A stretch of 9,702 nt of DNA from Verrucomicrobiaceae bacterium (GCA_947372405.1 CANBTO010000151.1:1-9702), one strand, 5' to 3'; shown: positions 1 to 7,040, numbered from the stretch's first letter. The notes: a model not told the origin generated them from the sequence alone. Numbers and translations: made by a program.

Positions 1-198
1 GCCGCGCAACGCATGATATCCTTCATCGCGCTTGGCGTCGGTGGCATCGTGCTGCTCTGGCTGGTTTCGCAGAACCTTCGTTTCCTCAACGTCGGAGTGA
101 TTCTCGCGCTCGCCGGATACGTCACCGAATTCCTTGGCCTGCTCAACCCGCGCCCGCAGCCCGCAGCCACTGTGGTGGAGATGGAAGGGCGCGTCTGA
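1..198 (+). CDS. C-terminal fragment of a membrane protein, 5' end outside the window
   Basis: The reading frame is open from the first base (A-A-Q-R before the first Met at 13) and stops with TGA at 196-198, so this is probably the 3' end of a longer gene rather than a 61-aa protein. The visible part has two hydrophobic stretches, one around FIALGVGGIVLLWLV and one around VGVILALAGYVTEFLGLL. They are joined by a short polar turn (SQNLRFLN) and followed by a short Pro/Ala-rich tail ending VVEMEGRV. That pattern fits two transmembrane helices ending in a short soluble tail. I do not recognise the family. It is the only gene on the plus strand and converges on the minus-strand cluster. A free-standing small two-helix protein starting at 13 is possible but less likely, given the open frame upstream. 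Confidence 0.55.
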   Translation, partial: AAQRMISFIALGVGGIVLLWLVSQNLRFLNVGVILALAGYVTEFLGLLNPRPQPAATVVEMEGRV

Positions 199-461
199 TA
201 TCGCCAGCGGGAAAGCCTGTCATTTCGGCGGCAAGTTCATGAAGTATCATGCTACGGGCTTGCGATACCGGCGCGGGTTTGGTGATGTTACAGATCCGCG
301 GCGTGTTCCAATCTTCGAGTGGCGGCATGGGCAAGCGCTTTCACCGTGTCTGCATGACGGGGCTTCAACGATAGGGGTTAAATGATTGGGAATTGGGCCG
401 ACCATTATCCAGGAAGTAAACGCCGGAATGTTCGCCATCGGTTGATGACTCTTGTTACCAA
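199..461. other. Convergent intergenic region
   Basis: This 263-bp stretch lies between the stop codons of two converging genes. I see no GC-rich hairpin followed by a T run on either strand, so no rho-independent terminator can be called for either gene. Modest open frames exist on both strands (for example plus 239-385 and minus 247-438), but neither has a start region, hydrophobic pattern or domain that supports a real gene. Their Arg/Pro/Cys-rich composition is typical of non-coding GC-rich DNA or of a dispersed intergenic repeat. Confidence 0.5.
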
Positions 462-1829
462 CTATTTCTTCTTCGATCTGGCATACCAGTCCCGCATGGC
501 TTGGTTGTAGGCATCCGCCTCGGCCGCGGACTGGCTACTGACATCACACCCGGCGACGATCTGCACGCGGTAGCCCGTGACGTCGTCCACCAGCGGCTTG
601 TCGGCGGAATAGGGCTTCCCGTAATACAGAATCCGAAAGACCCCGGCCTTGATGTCGGCGTCGGCGGTTTCCGCGCCCATTTTCGAGGCTGCCGCAATGG
701 CCTGCGGGCTGTCGTCGGCGGGAAGTTGTAGGGATTTGAGGGGCGATGCCTCGGGCTTCACCGGTTCGTCCGCCGCACTCAATTGGCTCAGTGCCTCCCG
801 CGCGCTGTTTTGAATTGCCTGAAGTCCGGAATAATCCTCGGCCAAGGCCTTGATTCGCCTGATGCGCTGTGCAACGGGAACCGACGCCACCGAAAGCTGG
901 TGGATCATGAAACTTGAGGTTCCTAGCATCTCGCTGGTCAAATCCATCCTACGGACGTCATCCACCGGCGGCTGGGTGTGTTCATCACCCAGCATACTCA
1001 GCACGTTCTTCAGCAGGGTTCGGCAGTGCTGCTCGGCAAGGTCCAGCTCGCGATTGCGGACATGGTATTCCACCAGTTTGGATTCCACTTTGGCCAGCAA
1101 TAGAGTGTCGCCAAGGGCATTCGCTTTAATGTCCTCCAGAATCTTGAGGGACTCATCCGGATACGGCTGAGGCAACCACGTTGCCAGAGAGAACAGGGCT
1201 TTGAAATACTCCTCGGAGCCACCTGGAGAGATGCTGGCCCGCTTGCGAAGCCGCTGCAATTCGGCCGGCTCAGGCTTCTCGACAAAGCGGCTGAGCCGGT
1301 AGCGGATTTTGAAGCCGCTGGAGTCCGGGCCGGTGTCCAGCAACTGAATCAATCCGCAAGTATCATTACTTGTTCTGAAAGCGTAGGTGGCAGGCTCTGC
1401 GGTGGCCGAAAACGCCAACTCGTGCGCGTCCTCGTCACCATCGGGAAACTTCGAGTCCACGTTTTTCTCCATCTCCTGCTCCCAGCATTTGTTAGGGATC
1501 GGGCAGACGCGCATGTAGGCACGCAGGCGATACCCACTGCCGTCCGGAGAACGCCGGAGAACAAGATCCGCGCCGCTGGTTTCCAGCCACGCACGCATGT
1601 CCGGGGATGCATGGGACATCGGCTCGGGTGGAGCGTAGTCGAGGTGCAACATGAACCCGGCATCCAGATTCAGCGCGAGGAAGTCCGGGCGGACGCAGGG
1701 TTTCAACTCGCGTTCGATCACCGGACCGTAGGCGCGGAAGGATTGGGATTCGGGCTCGGCATCTGATGGCATGGTGATCGATGCGGCCATGGCGACCATG
1801 AAGATGGCGGGGATGCGAACGGTTTTCAT
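462..1829 (-). CDS. Exported 455-aa protein: FGPVIER-type module plus C-terminal AYNQAMRD domain
   Basis: Function is unknown. Residues 1-24 look like a signal peptide (short basic start, then IPAIFMVAMAASITM, cleavage near SDA-EP). Residues 33-182 form a module that opens AYGPVIEREL and closes with TYAFRT, GLIQLLDTG and FKIRYRLSRF. It is homologous to the two modules at the end of the kinase encoded at 7041-9702. Residues 185-350 are mostly polar alpha-helix with no recognised motif. Residues 371-455 form a domain also found in the 132-aa protein at 3738-4136, with DIKAG, RILYYG, TGYR, a Gly-Cys pair and AYNQAMRD in the same order. The ATG at 1829 is chosen because it gives a complete signal peptide; it has no purine-rich ribosome binding site. 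The gene follows the 596-aa gene after 33 bp and is the last of the cluster. Homology between modules is seen directly; export is inferred. Confidence 0.85.
   Translation of the reverse strand: MKTVRIPAIFMVAMAASITMPSDAEPESQSFRAYGPVIERELKPCVRPDFLALNLDAGFMLHLDYAPPEPMSHASPDMRAWLETSGADLVLRRSPDGSGYRLRAYMRVCPIPNKCWEQEMEKNVDSKFPDGDEDAHELAFSATAEPATYAFRTSNDTCGLIQLLDTGPDSSGFKIRYRLSRFVEKPEPAELQRLRKRASISPGGSEEYFKALFSLATWLPQPYPDESLKILEDIKANALGDTLLLAKVESKLVEYHVRNRELDLAEQHCRTLLKNVLSMLGDEHTQPPVDDVRRMDLTSEMLGTSSFMIHQLSVASVPVAQRIRRIKALAEDYSGLQAIQNSAREALSQLSAADEPVKPEASPLKSLQLPADDSPQAIAAASKMGAETADADIKAGVFRILYYGKPYSADKPLVDDVTGYRVQIVAGCDVSSQSAAEADAYNQAMRDWYARSKKK
1284..1733 (-). repeat. FGPVIER module, copy in the 455-aa exported protein
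   Basis: This encodes residues 33-182 of the exported protein. It opens AYGPVIEREL and ends TYAFRT, CGLIQLLDTG and FKIRYRLSRF. It carries three cysteines (C109 and C115 within PIPNKCW, and C158) that are absent from the equivalent positions of the kinase copies, so it may be disulfide-stabilised outside the cytoplasm. Confidence 0.72.
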
Positions 1830-1862
1830 GGTGGTGGATTTGATGTTTTCGCAAGTGGCTTA

Positions 1863-3653
1863 TCAGTGGTCTAAGGACGGGGTCTGCTTGTCCCTGGCGG
1901 ACTGGATGCAGGTTTGCATCTTCTGCTCCAACTCCTGCCCTCGATCTTCCGCGTAGCCCGTGGAGGCAAAACGGAATTCCGTGGCAAACTCATTGATCGG
2001 CGCCACTGCCAACACCACACCGTCGAGGACGAGGGCGAGTTTCCGCCCCGTGTTCGCTCCGGCGATTTCCGCAAATTTCCTGCCGCCCGCTTCGGTGAAC
2101 TTTAGCGAAAAGGTGGTCATTAAAAGGGATACGGAAAACTGGCTCACAGTCACGTCGCTGATAGAAGTTTCATCCAGGAGCACCTCGCGCGTGACGTGCT
2201 GCCGATAGCCGCCGCTCCGGGCGAGGGTTTCGGTGTCGGCATCCGTATAGTTGGCGATGAGGCGCAGTTCAAGTCGAGGAGCAGGCTTTGCCGCAGCCTG
2301 TCGCGGTTGTGCGTCGGTGAGTGCCTTGATGCCGCTGGTGATGCGCTCCAGTTCTTCTTCCTTCGCGGCGGGTCGGCGGCGATCGAGTTCGCAAATGCAG
2401 GTAGCGTGATCGAGCTTCGCCATCTGATCAAAAATCACACCGCTGTAACCGTGCTCCTGGGCATCGGTAATATAGCCTTCCACCAACAACTCGATGCGCG
2501 GGCGGTTCCGGTTTTTCGCCCACCACGCGGCACCGGCGGCGTGGTCATTCAGATCGAAGACCCGGCCGACGGTTTCCACCATCTGCATTTCAAAGTTGAT
2601 GCTGTTGTCCCATACCTCGAACAACACGTCGATCGCCGCTGGCGAAGCGATTTCGCCAAGCGCCTGGATCGCGTCCCGGTCATGTTCGGCGAACTGTCCT
2701 TTCTGCCAGAACTTTTTCAACACGGGGATGCCCTTCTCCGGGAAGGCATCCGCGACCGCGCGGAGCAGCAGTTGGCCGTCGGAGTTTGATAGATTTGCGT
2801 CGGCCAGTTCCATCGCGGTATCAAGGGCGTCCTGGCTCGGGCCGTTCATCAGACAGCGGGCCGCGACCGCGCGTATCGCGGGTGCGGTCTTTGCCTCAAG
2901 AGCGGCGCGGTGGGCTTCAAGGTCGGCGCTTTTCGCCTCCAGCATGCGGAGTTGTTCCTTGAGAACCGTTTGCTGTTTTTGCCGCTCGGCGTCGGACTCA
3001 GCGGCCTTTTGTTCGAGAATGGCGAGGTCTTTCCGTGTCTCATCCCGTTGAGCGAAGGTCTTTGCCCACGCTTCATGGGCTTCTGCCTGTTGACGGGCGA
3101 GTTGGTCCAAGGCGGCTTGCCCGTCTGTCGGAGCAGGAGTGTTAGGGAGTTTCTCCGGCGCGGCAAAGGGCGGACTATCCAGCAACTTCACGCCATCCGC
3201 TGGATCGGTCTGCCCGGTCAGCGGCGCATAGCGACCGTCGGCTTCACGCTTGAGGAAAAGCAGGAAACTTTTCTTATCCTTCGGATCGAATGAGACCAAG
3301 CGAGGGCCATCGAACAGCTCGGGATTGTTTGCCTCACGTAGATGATGCAACACGATGGCTTTCATGTCTGCATGGCCTTTCAGAAATGAGAAAATCTCGA
3401 AGCTGGTCTCGACACCAATCGCCGAAATGGGTCTGAGGTAGGCGCTGCTGTCGCCCTGCCAAACGTTGGGAACGGTCGTCCGTTCTTCCGTATCGCGCAC
3501 GGCGGTTGGCATTGCGATGATAATCAGATCCGCCTCCTGGGTCAGTTTTTCATAGGGCCATGCAGGCGATTTCCGCGCCGAGGCGAGAGACGAGAGGAAC
3601 AGGAAACAGGAGAGCGATGCGGCGAAGGCTCGGGACTTTAGGATCGTTTTCAT
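1863..3653 (-). CDS. Exported 596-aa multidomain protein with coiled coil and SecD-head-like C-terminus
   Basis: Exact role unknown. Residues 1-26 are a signal peptide (SLSCFLFLSSLASA, cleavage near ASA-RK). Residues 28-160 form an N-terminal domain containing PYEKLTQEADLIIIAMP, GVETSFEIFSFLKG, and then LLFLKREADGRYAPLTGQ. I recall similar stretches in uncharacterised Planctomycetes and Verrucomicrobia proteins, but cannot verify this. Residues 176-258 are rich in Ala, Glu, Gln, Lys and Leu and should form a coiled coil. Residues 260-450 are helical and partly HEAT-like. Residues 461-565 resemble the periplasmic P1 head of SecD: DVTVSQ, FTEAGGRKFAEI, NTGRKLALVLDG, then AVAPI. SecD's transmembrane helices are absent, so this is not a translocase subunit. 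The ATG at 3653 gives an intact signal peptide. The 84-bp gap upstream is the widest within the five-gene group and could hold an internal promoter, although only a weak TAGAAT-like hexamer is visible. Confidence 0.85.
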   Translation of the reverse strand: MKTILKSRAFAASLSCFLFLSSLASARKSPAWPYEKLTQEADLIIIAMPTAVRDTEERTTVPNVWQGDSSAYLRPISAIGVETSFEIFSFLKGHADMKAIVLHHLREANNPELFDGPRLVSFDPKDKKSFLLFLKREADGRYAPLTGQTDPADGVKLLDSPPFAAPEKLPNTPAPTDGQAALDQLARQQAEAHEAWAKTFAQRDETRKDLAILEQKAAESDAERQKQQTVLKEQLRMLEAKSADLEAHRAALEAKTAPAIRAVAARCLMNGPSQDALDTAMELADANLSNSDGQLLLRAVADAFPEKGIPVLKKFWQKGQFAEHDRDAIQALGEIASPAAIDVLFEVWDNSINFEMQMVETVGRVFDLNDHAAGAAWWAKNRNRPRIELLVEGYITDAQEHGYSGVIFDQMAKLDHATCICELDRRRPAAKEEELERITSGIKALTDAQPRQAAAKPAPRLELRLIANYTDADTETLARSGGYRQHVTREVLLDETSISDVTVSQFSVSLLMTTFSLKFTEAGGRKFAEIAGANTGRKLALVLDGVVLAVAPINEFATEFRFASTGYAEDRGQELEQKMQTCIQSARDKQTPSLDH

Positions 3654-3737
3654 GGTGCGGAAATCGGATCATTCTAGGGTTTGGTTTTCAAAATGCTGTA
3701 AAGGGCTTGTAAATTCCGCATTCACGAGCAGCAAAGA

Positions 3738-4136
3738 TCACTGTTTGTCAGGCGTCGGATTCTTCGCGTGCCTGTCGCGCATGGCTTGGTTGTAGGCATC
3801 CACTTCGGCGCTGAATGCCGCACCAGCAAGGCACCCGCTACCAATGTGCTGGGAACGATAGCCGGTGTTCTCATCCTTGTGCTCGGACACTTGGATCCCG
3901 CTGTAGAGAATCCGCAGGGTGCCAGCCTTGATGTCGGTGGCGGCGGTGGCAGCGCCGCGAAGCCTGGCGGCCTCGACATCCTTTGGGGTTTCATCCTTCG
4001 CGCTAACCTCAGGACTTAGAATCGGCGATTTCTCTTTTGCGATAGGTTGCGCGGTTGGCTCCCCGCCCAGAGCGAGGGCCTGTGGTGTCTGCATGAGCAG
4101 AAGAGATGCGATGATGGCGGTGAAAATCGGTTTCAT
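3738..4136 (-). CDS. Small exported protein carrying the AYNQAMRD domain
   Basis: This 132-aa protein is of unknown function. Residues 1-23 are a clear signal peptide (MKPIFTAIIASLLLMQTPQA, cleavage near ALA-LG). A Lys/Glu/Pro-rich linker of about 28 residues follows. Residues 52-126 match the last 85 residues of the 455-aa protein, sharing AAR/AAS, TA-x-x-DIKAG, RILY-x-G, TGYR-x-Q, a GC pair and DAYNQAMRD. The homology extends to DNA: 24 bases at 3778-3801 are identical to 493-516. The single Cys in the mature part, at residue 102, is conserved with C428 of the larger protein, so it may be structural or a redox or disulfide site; this is inference. The gene starts 12 bp after the preceding gene ends, which implies co-transcription. 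The 12-bp leader is C-rich and has no Shine-Dalgarno sequence. Confidence 0.82.
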   Translation of the reverse strand: MKPIFTAIIASLLLMQTPQALALGGEPTAQPIAKEKSPILSPEVSAKDETPKDVEAARLRGAATAATDIKAGTLRILYSGIQVSEHKDENTGYRSQHIGSGCLAGAAFSAEVDAYNQAMRDRHAKNPTPDKQ

Positions 4137-4148
4137 GGGGCAAATGGT

Positions 4149-5495
4149 TTAATCCTTCCGGGAGACGTTTTTGAATGCATCGGCTGCTGCCGGGACTTTT
4201 GAGGAAAACTCACGATTCACATCCTCAAGCACCCTGGTTTCATGCGCGGCGGGCAGCTTGGCGGCGGCCACGGATTCCAGCACCTGATGATAGACCGTTT
4301 CGAAATCATGCAGGGGATTGCGCTGTCCGGGAGCAGGAAAATAATCAGTTAGATAGTAGCTGGCGCAGGTGGTGAAACATTGAGATGCCAGATCCCCCCG
4401 ACTCCGATCATCCGGCATCAAGGCCATGACCTGTGACCCCAGCGAGGGATCGGCCGCCAGCAACCCGGAAGCAATGGACTTGTTGGATTCGCGTTTCGGA
4501 TCAAGTTCCAGACGGGTCATTGCTTCGTCAGGATGGTTCGTCGCCCAATTCCGGTAGTAATCCAGGAGATTGCCGCTCACTCCCCACCCGGCGTTGCCGA
4601 GGCTATGAATCCATGCCTCGCCTCTTTCGAAGTCAGTATTACCAAGCGCGAGAGCCACTGACTCGGCAACCTGTAAGTTGGGGGGTATGGGGATCTCGCC
4701 GCTGATAGAACTTTCCGCCTGACGTTTCATCTTTTCCAACGCCTGCTGGGTTTCCGGGCTCTTCCAGTTCTGTTCGACCCACTGGTCGAGCATGGATTGC
4801 AATGCCGGGCTGCTTGCGGCGCCCCGGACGATGCCATCTATCACGCCGGGCTCTTTGAGGCTGCCTTGAGCGAGCTGCCAGGCATGTTCGGGATCGTTCG
4901 CCGCCAGCTCGGCGAAGATCGCACGGGTGGCATAGTGGATCATGTAGCTTTCGGGACGGTCAATCCGCCCTTCCCTATGAGACAGTGGAATTTTAGCCTC
5001 GAACTCCCGCAATCCAGCTAGGGCTGCATCCGGGTAATTGGATGCCCAACCGCGGAAAACCGAGAACCATGATTGATCGACCGCGTATTTTCCATTGTGA
5101 AATTCAAAGCCCCGGAGATAGCTCAAAGCGGCGTCAGGATCGCGGCGCCCCCATTCGGCGAACAACGCGCAGCGCAGCCAGCCTGCGAGGTCCTTGTCCT
5201 CTTCCATACCGGTTTCCCCGATCAACTTGCGGAGTTCACTATCAGTGAGTCCGGTAGCCCAGAGATCCACCGTGTCGAAGGAAGGCGCGCGGGAAATCGG
5301 GGTTTTAGTCAATGCACGGAGGCGGTCGATGGGAGCTGTCGGCAGTTGGCGTTCGTGAGTTCGCATCCTTGACGTAATTCCTTTTTCCGCATCTGCGGCA
5401 TTCGTCGAACGGGCGATGTCCGGACGCAGAACCCACACGCCTGCGCAGAGCAAGACGATTGCGGCAAATAACAAGTGGTGTCTGGACGGTTTCAC
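4149..5495 (-). CDS. Membrane-anchored helical-repeat protein, downstream tandem paralogue (GTG start)
   Basis: This 448-aa protein is a paralogue of the gene immediately upstream. Residues 8-25 (LLFAAIVLLCAGVWVLRP) form one hydrophobic segment, best read as a signal anchor or uncleaved signal, with the rest outside the cytoplasm. Repeats of the type W-A/G-x-x-D/Y/H-P-D-x-A-L/M occur at about 112-130, 147-165, 194-213 and 314-331 and suggest a TPR-like alpha-solenoid. From memory, this repeat style is common in uncharacterised Verrucomicrobia proteins. A conserved C-terminal stretch contains FPAPGQRNPLHDFE and YHQVLE. The start is GTG at 5493-5495, chosen because it aligns exactly with the ATG of the upstream paralogue and keeps the MKPS N-terminus. 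It begins 12 bp after that gene's stop, and no ribosome binding site is visible. No catalytic motif is seen; a protein-binding scaffold role is a guess. Confidence 0.82.
   Translation of the reverse strand: MKPSRHHLLFAAIVLLCAGVWVLRPDIARSTNAADAEKGITSRMRTHERQLPTAPIDRLRALTKTPISRAPSFDTVDLWATGLTDSELRKLIGETGMEEDKDLAGWLRCALFAEWGRRDPDAALSYLRGFEFHNGKYAVDQSWFSVFRGWASNYPDAALAGLREFEAKIPLSHREGRIDRPESYMIHYATRAIFAELAANDPEHAWQLAQGSLKEPGVIDGIVRGAASSPALQSMLDQWVEQNWKSPETQQALEKMKRQAESSISGEIPIPPNLQVAESVALALGNTDFERGEAWIHSLGNAGWGVSGNLLDYYRNWATNHPDEAMTRLELDPKRESNKSIASGLLAADPSLGSQVMALMPDDRSRGDLASQCFTTCASYYLTDYFPAPGQRNPLHDFETVYHQVLESVAAAKLPAAHETRVLEDVNREFSSKVPAAADAFKNVSRKD
5136..5495 (-). repeat. Homogenised 5' segment of the tandem paralogues, copy 1
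   Basis: This encodes residues 1-120 of the downstream paralogue and pairs with 6492-6851. By eye the two DNA copies differ at scattered single positions without gaps, and about 13 of 120 residues differ. Similarity falls sharply after the first repeat unit, which is why it is marked as a separate repeated unit. Confidence 0.75.
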
Positions 5496-5507
5496 GAGGG
5501 GAATGGC

Positions 5508-6851
5508 TCAATACTTACGGGATGGTCCTTTCAGTGCCTCGGCTGCCGCGGGAACTCTGTAGGAAAAATCATGATTCACCTTTTCAAGCAGTCGGGCTTG
5601 CTGATCTGCGGGAAGCTTTGCGGCGGCGATGGTTTCAAGCACCTGATGATAGGCCGCCTCGAAATCGTGCAGTGGATTGCGCTGTCCGGGTGCGGGGAAA
5701 AAATCACTATCGTAGTAGCTTCCCAACGTGATTGTGAATTCGTTCGCCAGATCGCATCGGTCATGGTCATCCGGCATCAAGGCCATCACTTGTGGGCCGA
5801 ACGAGGGATCGGCCTTGAGCAGTCCGCAAGCGAGCGTCCGGTGATACTTGCGGTTCGAATCAAGCTCCAGCAGTGCCAGCGCTTCTTCCGGATGATTGCG
5901 AGCCCAATCCATGTGGTAATTCATGAGGCTGAGGCCTTCACTCGAATCAACATCGCCAAGGGAACTGATCCATGCCGCACCCCGGTCAATATCATTCGCC
6001 CCGATTGCAAGCGCGACAGCCCAAGTTAGGAGGTCCTCTTCCCGGAGAGCGGAACCGCTCAAACTAACAACACTATCACCTGATACTTCTTCGGTCACAG
6101 GCTGGGGCACAGGTTTTTTGCAAATTTGCCGCACCCATTCGACGAGCATGAGTTGCAGCGCTTCGCTGCCGGCAGCACCCCGCGCGATACCCTCCATCGC
6201 CCCGCTCTCTTTGAGGCTGCCTTGCGCGAGCTGCCAGGCATGTTCGGGATCTTTCAATGCAAGCGCAGTGAATATGGCCCGGGTGGAACAGCGGATGACC
6301 GCATCGTCGCGATCAATCTTAGCACGGACCCCGTCATGCAGCGGCGGATCCGCCTCGAATTCCCTTAGGGCGGCGAGGGCGGCATCCGGGTCCTTGGACG
6401 CCCAACCGCGGAAGACCGAGAACCACGATTGCGCGAAGGCATGACGCTCCCTCTCCAAATCGAAGCCCCGGAGATACTGGCGGGCCGCCTCGGGATCACG
6501 CCTTCCCCACTCGGCAAATAACGCGCAACGCAGCCAGCCTGCGAGGTCCTTGTCCTCTTCCATACCGGTTTCCTCGATCAACTTGCGGAGTTCACAATCG
6601 GTGAGTCCGGTAGCCCAGCGATCCACCGTGTCGAAGGAAGGCGCGCGGGAAATCGGGGTTTGAGTCAATGCGCGGAGGCGGTCGATGGGAGTTGTCGGCA
6701 GTTGGCGTTCATGACTTCGCATTCTTGACGAAATTCCTTTTTCCGCATCTGCGGTATTCGTCGAACGGGCGATGTCCGGACGCAGAACCCACACGCCTCC
6801 GCAGAGCAAGACGATTGCGGCAAAAAACATGTGGCGTGTGGACGGTTTCAT
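5508..6851 (-). CDS. Membrane-anchored helical-repeat protein, upstream tandem paralogue
   Basis: This 447-aa protein shares its architecture with the gene directly downstream. A single hydrophobic segment lies at residues 8-25 (MFFAAIVLLCGGVWVLRP). A basic and polar linker (SRMRSHERQLP) and then W-x-x-D/H-P-x-x-A repeats follow at about 112-130, 147-165, 194-213 and 315-331. The C-terminal block is FPAPGQRNPLHDFE. Residues 1-120 are about 90% identical to the paralogue. The region around residues 240-300 is largely unalignable, and here this protein has a Ser/Val/Glu-rich stretch. The ATG start at 6851 is the first gene start after the kinase gene, so any promoter or processing site for the five-gene group should lie in 6852-7040. 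A 6-bp hairpin (6859-6875) sits where a ribosome binding site would be. Location is probably the inner membrane with the repeats outside; function is unknown. Confidence 0.84.
   Translation of the reverse strand: MKPSTRHMFFAAIVLLCGGVWVLRPDIARSTNTADAEKGISSRMRSHERQLPTTPIDRLRALTQTPISRAPSFDTVDRWATGLTDCELRKLIEETGMEEDKDLAGWLRCALFAEWGRRDPEAARQYLRGFDLERERHAFAQSWFSVFRGWASKDPDAALAALREFEADPPLHDGVRAKIDRDDAVIRCSTRAIFTALALKDPEHAWQLAQGSLKESGAMEGIARGAAGSEALQLMLVEWVRQICKKPVPQPVTEEVSGDSVVSLSGSALREEDLLTWAVALAIGANDIDRGAAWISSLGDVDSSEGLSLMNYHMDWARNHPEEALALLELDSNRKYHRTLACGLLKADPSFGPQVMALMPDDHDRCDLANEFTITLGSYYDSDFFPAPGQRNPLHDFEAAYHQVLETIAAAKLPADQQARLLEKVNHDFSYRVPAAAEALKGPSRKY
6492..6851 (-). repeat. Homogenised 5' segment of the tandem paralogues, copy 2
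   Basis: This is the partner of 5136-5495 and lies 1356 bp upstream in the same orientation. It covers the membrane anchor, the linker and the first helical repeat. Even the tract around the start codon is shared (GACGGTTTC followed by ATG here and GTG in the other copy). Confidence 0.75.
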
Positions 6852-7040
6852 GAAAATGTGCGGGAAATACCCGCATGGGTACGGACACGTGAGTTGGGAA
6901 TTCCTTGGATTTATTTGGTTGAGCTTCTCATTTCGTTATTGGGATTGGCCCGGCTTTCGAGTCATTTTTGACTTCGTATCGTCCCGCGTTCCTGCATCAC
7001 TTCGCGGTGGGTTCGGTTTCCTTCTGGTTCAGCCGCTCGT
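6852..7040 (-). other. Intergenic leader between the kinase gene and the five-gene group
   Basis: This is the widest gap on the minus strand. The outer part (6997-7040) may in fact be coding sequence displaced by a frameshift. The remaining part is more AT-rich than the genes, as expected of a promoter or untranslated leader, but I find no convincing -35/-10 pair. Two small inverted repeats are present: a 6-bp stem with a 5-base loop at 6859-6875, and AGTCA-TTTT-TGACT at 6960-6973. Neither has the form of a rho-independent terminator in the direction of transcription. Confidence 0.45.
6859..6875 (-). promoter_or_regulatory. Small hairpin in the untranslated leader of the paralogue pair
   Basis: TGCGGG and CCCGCA flank AAATA, giving a perfect 6-bp stem that ends seven bases before the ATG at 6851. 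In the transcript it would occupy the ribosome binding position of a gene that shows no Shine-Dalgarno sequence. It could affect translation initiation or be chance; the stem is short. Confidence 0.3.

Noticed and set aside
1422..1766. Plus-strand 114-codon open frame inside the 455-aa gene
   Set aside because: It lies antisense within a gene with a clear signal peptide and conserved modules. The composition is Arg/Gly/Val-rich and there is no domain, so it is a shadow of the minus-strand gene.
1959..2273. The 596-aa gene as secD
   Set aside because: Only the head-like region is present. The six-helix membrane part and the N-terminal SecD signature are missing, and the rest of the protein is unrelated.
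2196..2789. Plus-strand 197-codon open frame opposite the 596-aa gene
   Set aside because: It is fully antisense to a well-supported gene with coiled-coil and SecD-like regions. Long antisense frames are expected in GC-rich DNA.
3671..3702. TAGAAT-like -10 and TTTACA-like -35 hexamers on the minus strand before the 596-aa gene
   Set aside because: The spacing is 20 bases, three more than optimal, and neighbouring hexamers do not fit better. Kept as a remark, not a promoter call.
3654..3737. Direct repeat TGTAAA...TGTAAA in the 84-bp gap as an operator
   Set aside because: Two AT-rich hexamers about ten bases apart are easily found by chance, and no other site supports them.
5475..6029. Plus-strand 184-codon open frame opposite the upstream paralogue
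   Set aside because: It is antisense to the conserved C-terminal block of a duplicated gene, and no equivalent frame of similar sequence was proposed in the other copy.
6960..6973. AGTCA-TTTT-TGACT as a terminator for the kinase gene
   Set aside because: The stem is only five AT-containing pairs and no T run follows in the direction of transcription.
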